Assembly (NCBI GenBank): GCA_031772625.1
Contig: CM062814.1
Coordinates: 359,945,750-360,009,749, forward strand
Direction of reading: 5' to 3'
DNA: 64,000 nucleotides
Origin: Pinus tabuliformis
Lineage: Eukaryota; Streptophyta; Pinopsida; Pinales; Pinaceae
The notes under the pieces are model-generated. The model did not search any database and was not told the origin of the DNA. It was given only the letters and a program-made list of their open reading frames with translations. This document shows positions 1 through 11,495 of the stretch, one piece after another (positions within the stretch are counted from its first letter, which is position 1; each line of letters opens with the position of its first letter). Made by a program: the position numbers and the translations under genes.

Positions 1-42
1 TGCGCTGCAATAAATGCACAGTTGAAATTATAATTTCAACAA

Positions 43-497
43 ATTGTCTATTATGAATCTAATCCCAGCGCATCCGTTCACTGGAACACCTATGGTGTTG
101 CGTTTTGGAGGATCAATCAAATTAAATTTTGGCGGGTCGGTTTGGTTGTTATAGTTTCTGAATCCTTGTCCAACCACGTAGAAACTGTAACCATGAAGAT
201 GCATTGGATGGCTTTCTGCGGCAAAAATTTTTGTTCCCTAAAAAACCAGTTGCACTGTAGAATTGTAGTCCAGAACTTTCACTTTTGTTGCGGATAACGG
301 AGACCAAAGATTTCATGGTATACTCTGTCACATGTAGTTGAAAATGACAGAAGGGTTTGGAGCAAAATCTATTGTATAAACACCTTTAATAAACGATAAG
401 CTTGAAGCAACGCGATAGTGGGCAATGCGAAAGATACTTTGTTGACACTTGCAGCAAGCCTATTTCCATTCGGTCCTCGACAAATCTTGCCAGCCAA
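43..497 (-). pseudogene. Laccase exon 5, 3' portion with HPMHLHG motif
   Basis: The minus strand encodes KICRGPNGNRLAASVNKVSF and ALPTIALLQAY, then after a frameshift FIKGVYTIDFAPNPS, and later VKVLDYNSTVQLVF, a stop, [19 protein letters not shown] and [19 protein letters not shown], ending at RFIIDN. Stops lie near 240, 310 and 320. HPMHLHG is the C-terminal copper-binding motif. The laccase match ends near base 43 without a clear donor; the last exon lies beyond the window edge. Confidence 0.95.
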
Positions 498-1034
498 CCT
501 TAAGTCGATTGCAGATTCGCGGAATATTCGGGAATCCGAAGGACATGGGCACGGTCTTGACCGCATCGATGTTTATCGGATTTCCGAATATTCTGGGAAT
601 CTGCAATCGACTTAAGGGACTTAAGGATCACAGGCAAGATCTGTGGAGGACCGAATGGAAATAGTCGGATTCCCAAATATTACGGGATTACAGGAATCTG
701 CGATCGACGTCAATGTTTATCGGATTTCTGAATATTACGGGAATCTGCAATCGACCTAAGGGACTTAAGGATGACAGGAAAGATCTGTGGAGGACCAAAT
801 GGAAATAGTCGGATTCCAAAATATTCCAGGATTACAGGAATCTGCAATCGACATATACTCACTTGTGGTTCTTGCCCCGATGTCATGGGAACAACCCGGA
901 TTTCCAGATATTCCAGGAATCTACAATCGACTTAAGAATGGCAAGCAAGATATGTGGAGGACAGAATGGAATAATCAGATTCCCAAATATTCCCGGATTG
1001 AAGAAATCTACAATCGACCTAAGCTCACCGGACC
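498..1034. repeat. Tandem array inside laccase exon 5 with inverted copies of the exon
   Basis: The motif GGAATCTGCAATCGAC or a variant recurs at about 605, 702, 749, 845, 925 and 1,011, giving a higher-order unit near 145-175 bp. Three plus-strand copies of AGATCTGTGGAGGACC-like sequence (633-664, 777-810, 941-972) match, in inverted orientation, the laccase codons for KICRGPNGN on the minus strand at 497-466. A copy near 870-900 resembles the LLPC segment at 1,025-1,060. The array therefore looks derived from the exon it interrupts. Confidence 0.8.
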
Positions 1035-1533
1035 CTGCCCGGATGACACGGGAGCAACCCTAATCCGACGGTAAAGAGAAGTTTTTCGGTTAGTTGCGCG
1101 GAACGCCTACAGGGTGCTCTGGTGAAGCGATGCTGCGAAGTCCATTGTCAAATGTAGTAACAGTTGCAGTGTTGTTATAGAATCGAAGGGTAGGAAGAAC
1201 AAGACGTGTATAAATTTGGCTTCCGACGTAGTCTAGAATGGTTGTAGTTGTTGTATTATCGAAAGCGACCAATTGCAAGACTCAAGTTACTGTATGCTCG
1301 GGCGGCCATATAATATTTGCGGACTTGCTGGTTGGCAGTGAGAAGAACGTCAGAAGTCTGCCCCGGAGCAATCACGATTACATCTGTTTTGTATGGTTTG
1401 GTGTAGCAAGCATCTACGGCTACAATTGTAAATTCGTGTCCTGATTTCTTGAAAAAGAGCTTATTATTAAGTGCAACATTTACTATTCGCAGAAGATATG
1501 TTTCTCCCCGTTTGACAGAGAATCGAAAGGTAT
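1035..1533 (-). pseudogene. Laccase exon 5, 5' portion
   Basis: The exon opens TFRFSVKRGETYLLRIVN and continues GHEFTIVAVDACYTKPYKTD, VIVIAPGQTSDVLLTANQ and YYMAARAYSN, all strongly conserved in laccases. A frameshift near 1,270 moves the reading to VAFDNTTTTTILDYV and ends at ASPEHPVGVPRN. A second shift follows, then LLFTVGLGLLPC. Beyond about 1,035 the sequence merges into the tandem array. Confidence 0.94.
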
Positions 1534-1621
1534 CTGCATTAAAAAATTTTGGATTAATTTGTCGTCAAGTTAACACTACAAATTTCTAAGTTGGCTATAC
1601 TCCCACAGAAAAAGTGAATAC

Positions 1622-1750
1622 CTGATGTTGAGCAGGGATACAGGTCTCCTGGTTGTCCATTTATCGTAAAGGCGTTAGAAATATTGGCTGCACCACCTGT
1701 AAGAGTTTCCTGATTCACAACAACTACGGGATCGCTGTTCCACCATTCTC
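1622..1750 (-). pseudogene. Laccase exon 4, 129 bp
   Basis: This exon reads [33 protein letters not shown] and TS without interruption. It is bounded by GAGCAG (acceptor) and GTATTC (donor). The exact 129-bp length is the usual size of this laccase exon, and its phase joins exons 3 and 5 correctly. Confidence 0.95.
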
Positions 1751-3061
1751 CTGCTCATCATAGTACAGTGCATTGAATTATTGTGATACCCCATAAAAAG
1801 GAACATACATTATACAAGCCCGCGGGCTCATTATCTAAGTCTGCTAGTACATAACTATAGATTTAAATTCAACTGGAATATTTAGTGTAGATTTTGGAAA
1901 CTGGATTATTATAGCTTTAAATTTAACTGGATGGTAGAGTTTGGGCATCCTTATAACGATTGTTGATTCCCCGATCGGCAAACGGGCATCCTTAACTAAG
2001 GCAATCAATACCCTATTTCCTTATTATTTTCAAAGGGTTGAAAAAGGGTTTGACATGGGCGCTCCGATTGCAGAATATTTAGCCAATCAGTGATAGAGAT
2101 ACATTTAGGTTCGGCAATTAGACAAATATGGGAGTGGGCAATTGGGCATCTTTTCCTAAGGAAATCAATACCCTAATTCCTTATTATTGCCAAAGGGTTG
2201 AAAAAGGGTTTTATTTAATTACGTAATACAAAATATTGGCAATATTCCCTTATCTAGATTGCTAATTCGCGGAATATGAGGCGATCAGACCGACATGGGT
2301 GCTCAGACTAAAGAATATTTAGCTAATCAGTAATAGGGATAAGTTCATGTTGGGCAATTAGATAAATATGGGAATGGTCAATTTTGATTGAGAAATATTT
2401 AAAGAATCAGCCATCTCAATGGTAAATTTTGATTGAGAAATATTTAAAGAATCAACCATTTAAATAAGTTCAGGATAGAGTTTTAGAATATTTTAAATTT
2501 TGAGAATATTTTAGAATTTGATGGAAAACAATAAACTATAATGAAATTATTTTGAGTAAGCTATTTTGTTACAAATTTCACAATATTTATTAAATATGGT
2601 GTCAAAACTTAATAGAAATAAGTTCAGATAGAGTTTTAGAATATTTTATGTTTTGAAAAGAATTCAGAATTTGATGAAAAACAGTTAATTATAATTAGCA
2701 ATCCAAATAATTTCAGGATTGAATTTTAGAATATTTTAAATTTTGAAAATATTTTATAATTTGATGAAAAACAATCAATTATATTGAAATTATTTTGAGT
2801 ACGCTATTTTGTTACACATTTCAAAATATTTATAAGATCTGGTGTGAAAACTTAATAGAAATAAATAGTAAATTTAATTGGCGTGCAAATCTATTAAATT
2901 TATGAAGAATGTAAATTTGAAAAATATTTTAGAATTTGGGAAGAAAAAGCAAAATCAAAATTATTTTGAGTTAGGAGATGTCTTACAAATTCCGAAATAT
3001 TTATAAAATTTAAAATCAAGACAAAAATCAAATAGACAAACATAATAATCATGTTATTGAC
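1751..3061 (-). repeat. Laccase intron 3, AT-rich with internal tandem duplications
   Basis: This 1.3-kb intron lies between donor GT (3,061) and acceptor AG (1,752-1,751). It holds two duplication sets. Blocks containing CAATACCCTA and AAAGGGTTGAAAAAGGG recur at about 1,984-2,060 and 2,146-2,210. Blocks containing GAGTTTTAGAATATTTTA recur around 2,470, 2,630 and 2,720. A 47-bp repeat with GATTGAGAAATATTTAAAGA lies at 2,386-2,460. No coding sequence was seen. Confidence 0.7.
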
Positions 3062-3305
3062 CTAGTATAATGGGAATTTCACCGCTGGGTTTAGGAAACG
3101 TACAGGGGCTGCCCTTCTTAGGAAGTATGACCAAAGCTCCATGAACCGTAGCTCTTAGCCATGACACATGAGCATGCCACCACAGGGTTCCTTCATGTTC
3201 AGTAATGGTGAATCTATATGTATAGCTTCCACCCGCTGAATGGGAATTTTTGTAACATATGCGGGCCCATCGGCCCACACTGTACGCAACTGTCTCACTC
3301 CGTGC
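3062..3305 (-). pseudogene. Laccase exon 3 (copper motif WWHAH)
   Basis: The exon encodes [17 protein letters not shown], then after a frameshift [20 protein letters not shown] and [18 protein letters not shown], ending at ILG before the donor GTCAAT. Its length is 244 bp, close to the usual 245. The dinucleotide before the exon is TG, not AG, so the acceptor looks mutated. The frameshift lies between KIPIQ and GGSYTY near 3,235. Confidence 0.93.
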
Positions 3306-3403
3306 CAGCCATTATAAATGACTCTTATACTATATTTTCAAACCTCTACTATTAAAAGCACCAAATTATTTTCAAAAGTGTCCATAAGGTTGCATAGACA
3401 TAC

Positions 3404-3553
3404 CAGTGATTCAGTGAAGTGTGGCATTGTACTGGGCCTTGTTATAAATGTTAACAACAATCGTGTCGCCATTGTGCACATAAAAAGTTGGACCTGGTAG
3501 CTTGCCATTGACTGTGATTATGTTATGGTTTGGTAATCTCCGTCCTTTGAATC
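3404..3553 (-). pseudogene. Laccase exon 2
   Basis: After the acceptor TTTTCAG, the exon encodes IITVNGKLPGPTFYVHNGDT and then NIYNKAQYNATLH, which is the laccase cupredoxin domain 1. The normal ending is TIHW at CACTG before the donor. Here CACTG occurs twice (CACTGAATCACTG then GTATGT), so an 8-bp duplication adds an in-frame TGA at the first copper motif. Confidence 0.92.
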
Positions 3554-3694
3554 TGAAAATTGGTGGAGATCAATAAGTTATCTCAGTAGGAATACACTAA
3601 CGAATATTAAATTGCTGCTAAGTTGGATTTGATTTAAAATCGTTGCATATACCAATGTAGAAGTTCAAGCAAATGGTAAAGCGATTAGGCGAAC

Positions 3695-3730
3695 CTACAA
3701 CGAAAGTGTACGTTGTACATATGCACGTGA
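3695..3730 (-). pseudogene. Laccase exon 1, 3' part
   Basis: The minus strand from 3,730 continues the signal-peptide exon and reaches TTYTFVV in a shifted frame, the usual end of laccase exon 1, followed by GT at 3,694-3,693. The frame carried from the start codon instead reaches TAG here, so a one-base shift or a mutated donor is present. The following intron is about 141 bp. Confidence 0.75.
3726..3730. repeat. Target-site duplication of Copia-1, left copy
   Basis: CGTGA here matches CGTGA at 30,503-30,507, directly after the right LTR. Removing one copy plus the insertion rejoins the laccase signal-peptide exon. Confidence 0.93.
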
Positions 3731-4786
3731 TGTTGAAACATTAATTTCACCTGCCGTATGGCCCGCATTAACTCCAGCAAAACCACTTCCGAAAACCACC
3801 TATCTTTATCGCATCACCTTTTGGAAAAGGTTGTTTTTCCCTGGAGTCCTCCGACACAATCAGCTCCACCCACACGTCTTGTGTACGAACCGAATACTGC
3901 CCATCTCCCGGAAATTAAAGTTCGTTTAGGTTTTGTGGCTATAGGATCCAAAAAGCGTCCGATCAAGTCAACGCACTTCAATCGTCATCAACTTGCCAGA
4001 ACATTAGTTTTTGTTTTTACCGCCCGTTTCATTTAACACATTTAATGTTTTGTCATAGTTTTTGGTAAAATATTTAAAGTTTTCATACGGCATGTATTTT
4101 TTGTTAATCCATATATAATGTATTAGCGTTGACCTTGTATTGTAATTTTGCACACGGGGATGAAATGAGATAGGGTTCGCCGCAACGAAAAACAAACAAA
4201 GGAGCCAATAAAAACAGGGAAGCACTGCAGTGCTAACATATTGACACCAGAGAAAACTTGCCGCAGCAAATGAACATTTAAAATTCCTTTTTACAGGTAC
4301 TTGCAGTTTGTTGAAACGAATGGGAATGGAAAAGTTTTTTTTATGTAATGTGAAAACCCAGAATTTTGAATGTATAGAGAAATTTCACACGGGAGTGAAT
4401 GTGAAAGTTTCTTTTATTTTACAGTAGTAAACCCATGTAAGAAAATTTCTTTTACAATAGTAAATCAATCTAAGAATTTTTTATTCTACAGCAGTAAATG
4501 TAAAAACCCTTTTTACAACAGTAAAATGTGAATGAAGATTTTACACAGTAGTGTAAAAATCATTTCTAAAAGAGAGACAGAGTATTTTGTTTTTGGTGAA
4601 TCCCTCTAAGAGAGAGGAAGAAAATTGCATTAGGTAGTTTATAAATTAATACAAGTTTGTTTTGGCTGAGAAGCTCTGTCTTGCTCAGAAATTTTTTTGG
4701 GGCTTCCATGTGCAAAAGATCCTGTGGCAGAAACAGAGTATTTCCTCTGTTCAATATTAGTTTGAAATTACCAGAAATTTCCAACT
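3731..4786 (+). repeat. Copia-1 5' LTR
   Basis: This 1,056-bp LTR starts TGTTGAAACATT and ends TTTCCAACT next to the primer site. The duplication places the terminus at CT, not CA. From about 4,420 to 4,560 it carries five imperfect palindromes of the form TTTACARYAGTAAA, spaced about 30 bp apart, possibly regulatory. Confidence 0.93.
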
Positions 4787-4800
4787 TGGTATCAGAGCAG
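4787..4800 (+). other. Copia-1 primer-binding site
   Basis: TGGTATCAGAGCAG directly abuts the 5' LTR. It is complementary to the 3' end of initiator methionine tRNA, the usual primer of plant Copia elements. Confidence 0.95.
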
Positions 4801-4992
4801 ATCCAGGCTCTTTGAAAGTGATAAAGAAGCTGAAGGAAGGTTTCTTTTGTTGCAGCAGTAAATCCTCTCTAGCAAAGTGAAGTCTCAGGCAAAAGAATCC
4901 AGGTATTCCTCAAAGTTTTTCTATGTGTTACTGCTGAAGAAACAGCCAGTTTTTTTTAATATACAGTCAAGGATTTAGAAGCATAGCTGAGA

Positions 4993-7900
4993 ATGCAAGG
5001 AATGGCTAGCACAAGCATTAGCATGGGCATGTTTAATACCCAGCTCCCACTGTTTAATGGGAAAAGCTATGACTACTGGGCTATAGCCATGAGAGCTCTA
5101 TTTGTCTCACAAGATTTATGGGAACTTGTTGAGGATGGGTTTGAAGAACCAGCAGATGAAAATCAGTTTAATAGATTAACTCAGGCAGAGAAGGATCTAT
5201 TGAAGAGTAATAGGAAGAAGGATTCAAAATCCCGTGTGTTTTTGTATCAAGCAGTGGACCAGAGTGTGTTTCCAAGGATAGCAGCAGCTAAGACATCCAA
5301 AGAAGCATGGCAAACCCTCAAGATAGCCTATCAAGGCATGGAGAAAGTGAAGACAACAAAACTACAGTTGCTGGGGAAAGATTTTGAGAATCTGTGCATG
5401 AAGGAGTCAGATAATATTGACTCATTCTTCACACATGTGATTGGTCTGGTCACAAAGATAAGGACTCATGGAGAAACTCTTGAAGAAAGGAGGATTGTGG
5501 AGAAAATATTGAGGGTCCTACCCTCAAAGTTTGATGTGATTTTCACCACCATAGAAGAGACAAAGGATCTCTCAAACTTTTCTGTTGATGAACTCCATGC
5601 ATCACTGATAACACATGAGCAGAGGTTGAGCAGAAATGAAAACTCATCTCTAGAGCAAGCCTTCAAGACCCAGATGTCTTTTGGAAGAGGAAGAGGTCAA
5701 GGCAGAGCAAACAAGAGAGGAAGAGGCAGAAGTCAAAACAGAGGTGGAAGGAACAGCCCAGTAAATGCTCAAGGAAGAGAGGCAGTAATCCAAATCAGAA
5801 CCAAGGCCAAGGCATCAGCCAACAAAGAGGACAACATCATGATCAAGGACAAAGGTATGAAAAATCCAATGTCCAATGTTATTATTGTAAAAAATATGGG
5901 CATTATGCAAATGAATATAGGAAGAAGCAGCATGATATGAGTAATAGACCAAATGCAAATGTCACTAGAGAAAACATCAGTCAAGATAATGTGTTGTTAG
6001 CTTGTAACATGGCTGAAACAAACAGTGAAAACATATGGTTTTTAGACTCAGGTTGCAGCAACCATATGACAGGAAACTTAGGCCTGTTTTTTGCCGTAGA
6101 TAAAAATGTGAAATCAGAAGTCACACTTGGAACTGATAGCAAAATTTTTGTTATGGGAAAATGAGAGGTAAAAATATTTACAAAGAAAGGTGAAAGGAAA
6201 ACCATAGCAGATGTCTATTATGTTCTTGGAATGAGATGTAACCTCTTAAGTATTGGACAACTTGTTGAAAAGGGGTACAATGTGTTCTTTGAGAATGATG
6301 TATGCACCATCATGGATAGAGCATCCAACAAAAGATGTATTGCTGAAGTAAAGATGACAAGGAACAAGATGTTCCCTCTCAGAATAACAGCAGATCTGAA
6401 AAACAAAGAAGTAATTGCAGCAGTTACCCAATAGGCTTTCCAAAGCGTACCAAAGGATGAAAATTGGTTGTGGCACTTGAGATTTGGACATCTCAACTTT
6501 GAAGGTCTTAACTTGTTGAGCAGAAAAGGAATGGTAAGAGGATTACCATTCAGATAGAGAAACCGGATAGCCTTTGTGAAGGTTGTATCTTGGGAAAACA
6601 ACACAGAGAAAGTTTTCCATCAAGGAAAAGCATAACGGCAAAGGCACCCTTAGAGATTATCCACTCAGATTTATGTTAACCGATGCAAACTCCAACATTA
6701 GCAGGCAGCCAATATTTTCTAACATTCATTGATGATTTCACCAGAAAAGCTTGGGTCTATTTCCTTAAGAACAAAAGTGAAGTGTTTGAAAATTTTTGAA
6801 ATTTCAAGGAACTTGTAGAAAATCAAAGTGGGCTGCGCATCAAAGTTTTGAGAACTGATAGAGGAGGTGAGTATATCTCCAAGGAGTTTCTACGGTTTTG
6901 TAGAGAAAATGGGATTCATAAGCAATTTACAGCTAGGTACACCCCACAGCAAAATGGAGTTGCTGAAAGGAAGAACAGGACCACCATGGATATGGCGAGG
7001 AGCATGTTGAAGGCAAAGCATTTGCCAAAGGATTATTGGGCTGAAGCTGTAAATTGTGTAGTTTACATTTTGAACAGGTGTCCTACAAAAGCAGTGATGA
7101 ACAAAGTGCCAGAAGAAGCATGGAGTGGGAGAAAGAAAGGAGTCACCCACATGAAAGTTTTTGGATGTGTGGCTTATGAACACATTCCAAATCAACTAAG
7201 GAGGAAGTTGGACAGCAAAGGGGAGAAATTTATTTTCATTTGATACAGTGAGGAGTCCAAAGCTTACAGGTTGTATATCCCATCTACCAAGAAGTTTTTT
7301 GTTAGCAGAGATGTTCAGTTCATTTAGGAGGAAGCTTGGGATGGAAGCATAGAGAAAACAATGAATTTTAAAAATTGTTTGTCTCATGATGAAGATGATG
7401 AGGAGGTGGCTGAAATACATCTCCAAACAGCAGTGCCAACACAAGGACAGTAAGGAACACCCTTGAGGATAAATGAAAGTGCTTGTCCAAGCACACCACA
7501 CGGAGGAAATTCAAGTGCATCTTCAAGCACTTGTACACCAAATGAAAGAGGTAAGAAATTCAGAAATTTAAGTGACATTTATGATGAAGGTATGAATTCC
7601 TTGTTTGCTTTGTATTGTCATGTCGATGACCCTATTCATTTCGAAGATGCAATTAAGGATAAGAAATGGGTAGAAGCTATGGATGAGGAGATGAAATCCA
7701 TAGAAAGAAACAAGACATGGGATTTGATTGAGCTACCAAAAGGTAAAGAAGTCATTGGAGTTAAATGGGTCTACAAGACCAAGAGTAATGCTGAAGGCGA
7801 AATAGAAAGACACAAGGCAAGGCTGGTTGTCAAAGGGTACAAGCAGCAATATGGGAGAGATGATGAGGAAACTTTCGCACCAGTTGCAAGAATGTAAACC

Positions 7901-8729
7901 GTAAAAGCAGTGCTGTCCATAGCAGCTCAAAACAAGTGGAAATTTTACCAAATGGACGTGAAGTCAGCATTCCTAAATGCAATGTTAATGGAAGAGGTTT
8001 ACATTGAGCAACCTCTAGGCTATGAGAAGAAAGGCCAAGAACACAAAGTGTGCAAATTGAAGAAAGCTCTTTATGGGCTGAAGCAAGCGCCAAGAGCATG
8101 GTACAGTAGGATAGATTCCTATCTACTAGAAAATGGATTTGAAAAATGTGAGGGAGAACCCACAGTCTACATCAAAGAAAAAGATGATAAAATTTTGATT
8201 GTTGTCTTATATGTTGATGATGTGATTTTTACAGGAAATGATGTTTATCTTATTGAAAACTTCAAAACAGTCATGAAAGAGGAATTTGAAATGACTGACA
8301 TGAGTCTGCTGAGATACTTCTTAGGCATAGAAGTAGATCAAAATGAAAATGGAATTTTCATCTCACAAACAAAATATGTAAATGATCTGTTGGGCATATT
8401 TAACATGCAAGAATGCAAGGCAGCAATCAATCCCACAGTAATGGGATTAAAACTCAGCAAAGAGGACAGTAGCAAGGATTTTGATCCTAGTTTGTAGAAG
8501 AGCATAGTTGGCAGCCTTATGTATTTAACTGCAACTAGGCCTGACATAATGTTTGCTGTTAGTTTAATTTCGATATTCATGGAGAGGCCAAAGGAAGCAC
8601 ATTGGCAGGAAGCAAAAAGGATTCTGAGGTATGTTAAAGGTACTAAAAGTTTTGGCATCTTATATAATGTCTCAGAACATTCAGATTTAGTTGGATACAC
8701 TGATAGTGATTCGGTTGGAAGTGTAGATG
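4993..8729 (+). pseudogene. Copia-1 gag-pol, 5' portion (gag to RNase H)
   Basis: Gag starts at 4,993 (MQGMASTSISMGMF) with a UBN2-type capsid domain and an RG-rich tail. After a shift near 5,780 the frame gives a zinc knuckle (5,877-5,920) whose last cysteine is tyrosine, and protease WFLDSGCSNHMTG near 6,035. Gag-pre-integrase follows near 6,470. After a second shift near 6,560 come integrase ([23 protein letters not shown]), RT (YVDDVIFTGN near 8,210) and early RNase H. In-frame stops occur near 6,165, 6,432, 6,675, 6,798, 7,241, 7,325, 7,451, 7,895 and 8,495. It breaks at 8,729 where Gypsy-2 inserts. Confidence 0.93.
8725..8729. repeat. Target-site duplication of Gypsy-2, left copy
   Basis: AGATG here is repeated at 28,930-28,934. 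Together they mark insertion into Copia-1 RNase H codons. Confidence 0.93.
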
Positions 8730-9763
8730 TGTTAGAGACATTTTTGTGCCTTACAACTATAAGCATGAAATGTCCATAATCCAAGGGATCCGAAGTCCCT
8801 AAAGATGTTGTTACAACTCCTAAAGGAACAAGGTCAACCAATGACAGCTTCTCCCAGAAGTTCTCCACCAAAAACCACTCAGAACTAGTCAAATCAGGAT
8901 CAATTCAGAAGCTCCACTAGCTGCCTGCGGTGCAAAGCACCCAAATGCACTGGCTAGGTTCGTTGCAACGCACTTGGATACACTACCCAGGTGCGCTGAG
9001 AAGGAAATGACAAATGGCAAGCTCATTCAACGAGGTGGAAAGACCATGTAAGCTTCCAGAATCTTCTCCAGTGACACTTGCCTCAATGAATTCGACTAGT
9101 GATGAGTAAGAGCCTCTCAACCTCCAAGTGGAAGCAAGAACTGACAGAGAGAAGCCACAAGTCAAAACATAATCTGACTCATCCTCTCTGCTTACATCTA
9201 TATATGGATCCCTCATCGCAGAGATCCAGAGGCTGGAATTTTGTACTATGCAGAGATTTGCTGTTGGTTTGAGATTGAGATTAGTACATTGGGTGATTTA
9301 TGCTTTGTTGGAGGAGAGGAAGGGATTCCTTTGCTGGGAGGTAGATGCTGGATCGGAACTCACTTTGTTGTATCTCCTCTTGGACTTTCTTATTCTATCA
9401 ATAAACTATTTGAGTTCCTCCTACATGTTGTGTATCAATGATGTTTTGTTATATTTGCATGTTTAGCTTAATCTGATCTTGAGCTTTTTATGAATGTATG
9501 TCTATATCTTCGTGTAGTTTCTCTCTCTTGTGATCTTGCAGGATTTCGGTGAAGCTGGGCCGGTAAGGGAGCAGGGAGCTATTGAAGAGAGGAGCGATTG
9601 GATCAACAAACTAGCGGAAGACATAGGTTAGTTACATCCTTCCTCCTCATTTACATTTCATAAAGAAGAAATACTCAAGTAGTTTTCCTTGTTTGTTGCT
9701 AAGGCACTATCACACCTTAGAGTGGGATAGGGGCATTCCAAATGGATACTTTTCCCAACAACA
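8730..9763 (+). repeat. Gypsy-2 5' LTR
   Basis: This 1,034-bp LTR begins TGTTAGAGACATTT and ends CCCAACAACA. It sits in the Copia-1 RNase H coding region after AGATG (8,725-8,729). About 14 differences were counted by eye against the first 328 bp of the 3' LTR. Short ORFs inside it are chance. Confidence 0.93.
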
Positions 9764-9764
9764 A

Positions 9765-9784
9765 ATTGGCAACTCCACTGGGGA
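9765..9784 (+). other. Gypsy-2 probable primer-binding site
   Basis: ATTGGCAACTCCACTGGGGA follows the 5' LTR by one base. The position and the TGGC...TGGGGA pattern fit a tRNA-derived primer site, but I cannot name the tRNA. Confidence 0.6.
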
Positions 9785-11495
9785 ACATATCTAGTTAGTT
9801 TATTTGTGTTTCTATTGTTGTTCTTCTCATAAACTCAGGAGTGCCGAATCGAACTGCATTTGCCATTTACAAATGCAAAGTAGAGATCTGCTACTCTAGT
9901 CCATTCACTGGGCCTGTTTTTATGATCTGAACAGCTGATCCACAAGTGCTCTAACAACCCTTTGTGATAGATCTTAGTCCTCCTTTAAATCATCCTCCTA
10001 ATTGTACCTAATTGATAGCTTTTATCCGGCCAAAAACTGTAGATTAAACTGCAAACCGTGACCCAGAACCCAGAGACAATTCTTGCTTCTGCTTCAGCGC
10101 AGGCTCTGTGAAGAGGTTCTGCATTTCAACACAGGTCCCGAGAGGGCTACCTGTGCTGAAGTTCAGTTTCTCTGTGCTGGGGGTGCGCTGATCAGCCTTT
10201 GCCTTGTGCAGTTGTGGTTCTCTGCTTCCTTTTGCTCAGTTTTGTCTCTGTTTTTTGCAGCCTGTTATCAGTGTGTGTACCTATCTGAAAACCCCTTTTC
10301 TCTGCCTTAATTCCGCCTCAGTTGTATAAAGAAACTGTATTTGTTCTTTGTGTATTTGTTACATCATTTGCAGTTTCCCATTACAAAAGTAAACTAGTCA
10401 TACTGTCGCCCTTAGATCTAGACATGTCGTAAGTGTCGTTTTGATCATAGGAGTAAGTTTGTTTGTTGTTGACAGTTGATTGCGCTTTTAATTTTGTCTT
10501 TTGGTTTGAATTTATGAATTTCTAGTGTCGAAACAAGTGTTTACTTCAAAATCATAAAGTGTCGTAATCGTCTTTTTGAGTTCAAAAAGAAACTTGTTTG
10601 TGTTTTCACTTGAAATCGAATTCAAATTTGTACAACAGCTTTCTTTTTAGGCATCAATATTAAGAAAGCAAAAACAAATACATGCATTTGTGCATTTGCA
10701 TATTGATAGTTTGTATGGTTTGATTTAGGAAAAGTGCATTTACAGTGTGCTCTATGCTCTTTGAGAAAAGATTGTGTCTTTCTTTTCCCCTTGTAGCTAG
10801 GATTTTCATTGTTGAAAAGAGATAAATGCTTGCTTATCATCTTTAGACTGCATTTAGGAATTGTATATACATCTCGTGGTGATCCAAAAAGGCAAACTTC
10901 TAAGAAAGATCATCCTAAAATAAATTGAATGAACTTAACAACGCTTTGTAACTTAACACACAACATAGAGGTCTAGGCTAGAGACGTGTTCTGGCGTCGT
11001 AAAACCTGGTGACTGTCGATCTCGTTGATGGTTGGGTGATTCCTCCTGAGAGACGATAAGCGCCAGTACGGATTGTGCTCCCACGTACTATCGAGTATAT
11101 ATTGGGAGACCCCTATAGGCATAAAACCTTTATCCATAGGAAGCCGTGTCGGCCGCCCTACTGATCGCAATGCACTGAACACAGCATTCGGGAAGATTGA
11201 CTGCCCGTACCTTAAAAAGTATTCTGCGGTTTTGCGAAAAGTTTGGCACACCCTCTACCTAGAACTCCAGAGCAGCTCCTTTTGGCCTTTTTCAGACTCT
11301 ATAACGGAAAAAGTCCATCCGAGCATTTGTCACTTCGGGCTCGTTAAAACATCGAAGGCGACTAGAGTCATCTTTTGCTTTTTCTCGACTCTTTAAAATT
11401 GAAAAAGCAAGTTGTGTCTAAAGCATCTAAAATTCATTTAATTCGGAAACATATTTCCCCTTTTTGTATTTTGGTTGATCGAGTAATCCGCAATC
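9785..11495 (+). other. Gypsy-2 5' leader, non-coding
   Basis: This 1.7-kb leader precedes gag and has no convincing coding sequence. Its 3' end holds two hairpins: CTTTTTC/GAAAAAG (11,287-11,293 with 11,307-11,313) and the 10-bp stem TTGCTTTTTC/GAAAAAGCAA (11,375-11,384 with 11,401-11,410). Both loops contain GACTCT. A CTCGTTAAA motif lies between them at 11,340-11,348. Related structures recur in the 3' spacer. Confidence 0.6.

Noticed and set aside
43-3730. A functional laccase gene
   Set aside because: Multiple stops, frameshifts, a lost splice acceptor, an exon array and a 26.8-kb insertion rule this out.
8983-9466. Short ORFs repeated at 28,143-28,601
   Set aside because: Both sets lie in the paired Gypsy-2 LTRs and are not conserved coding units.
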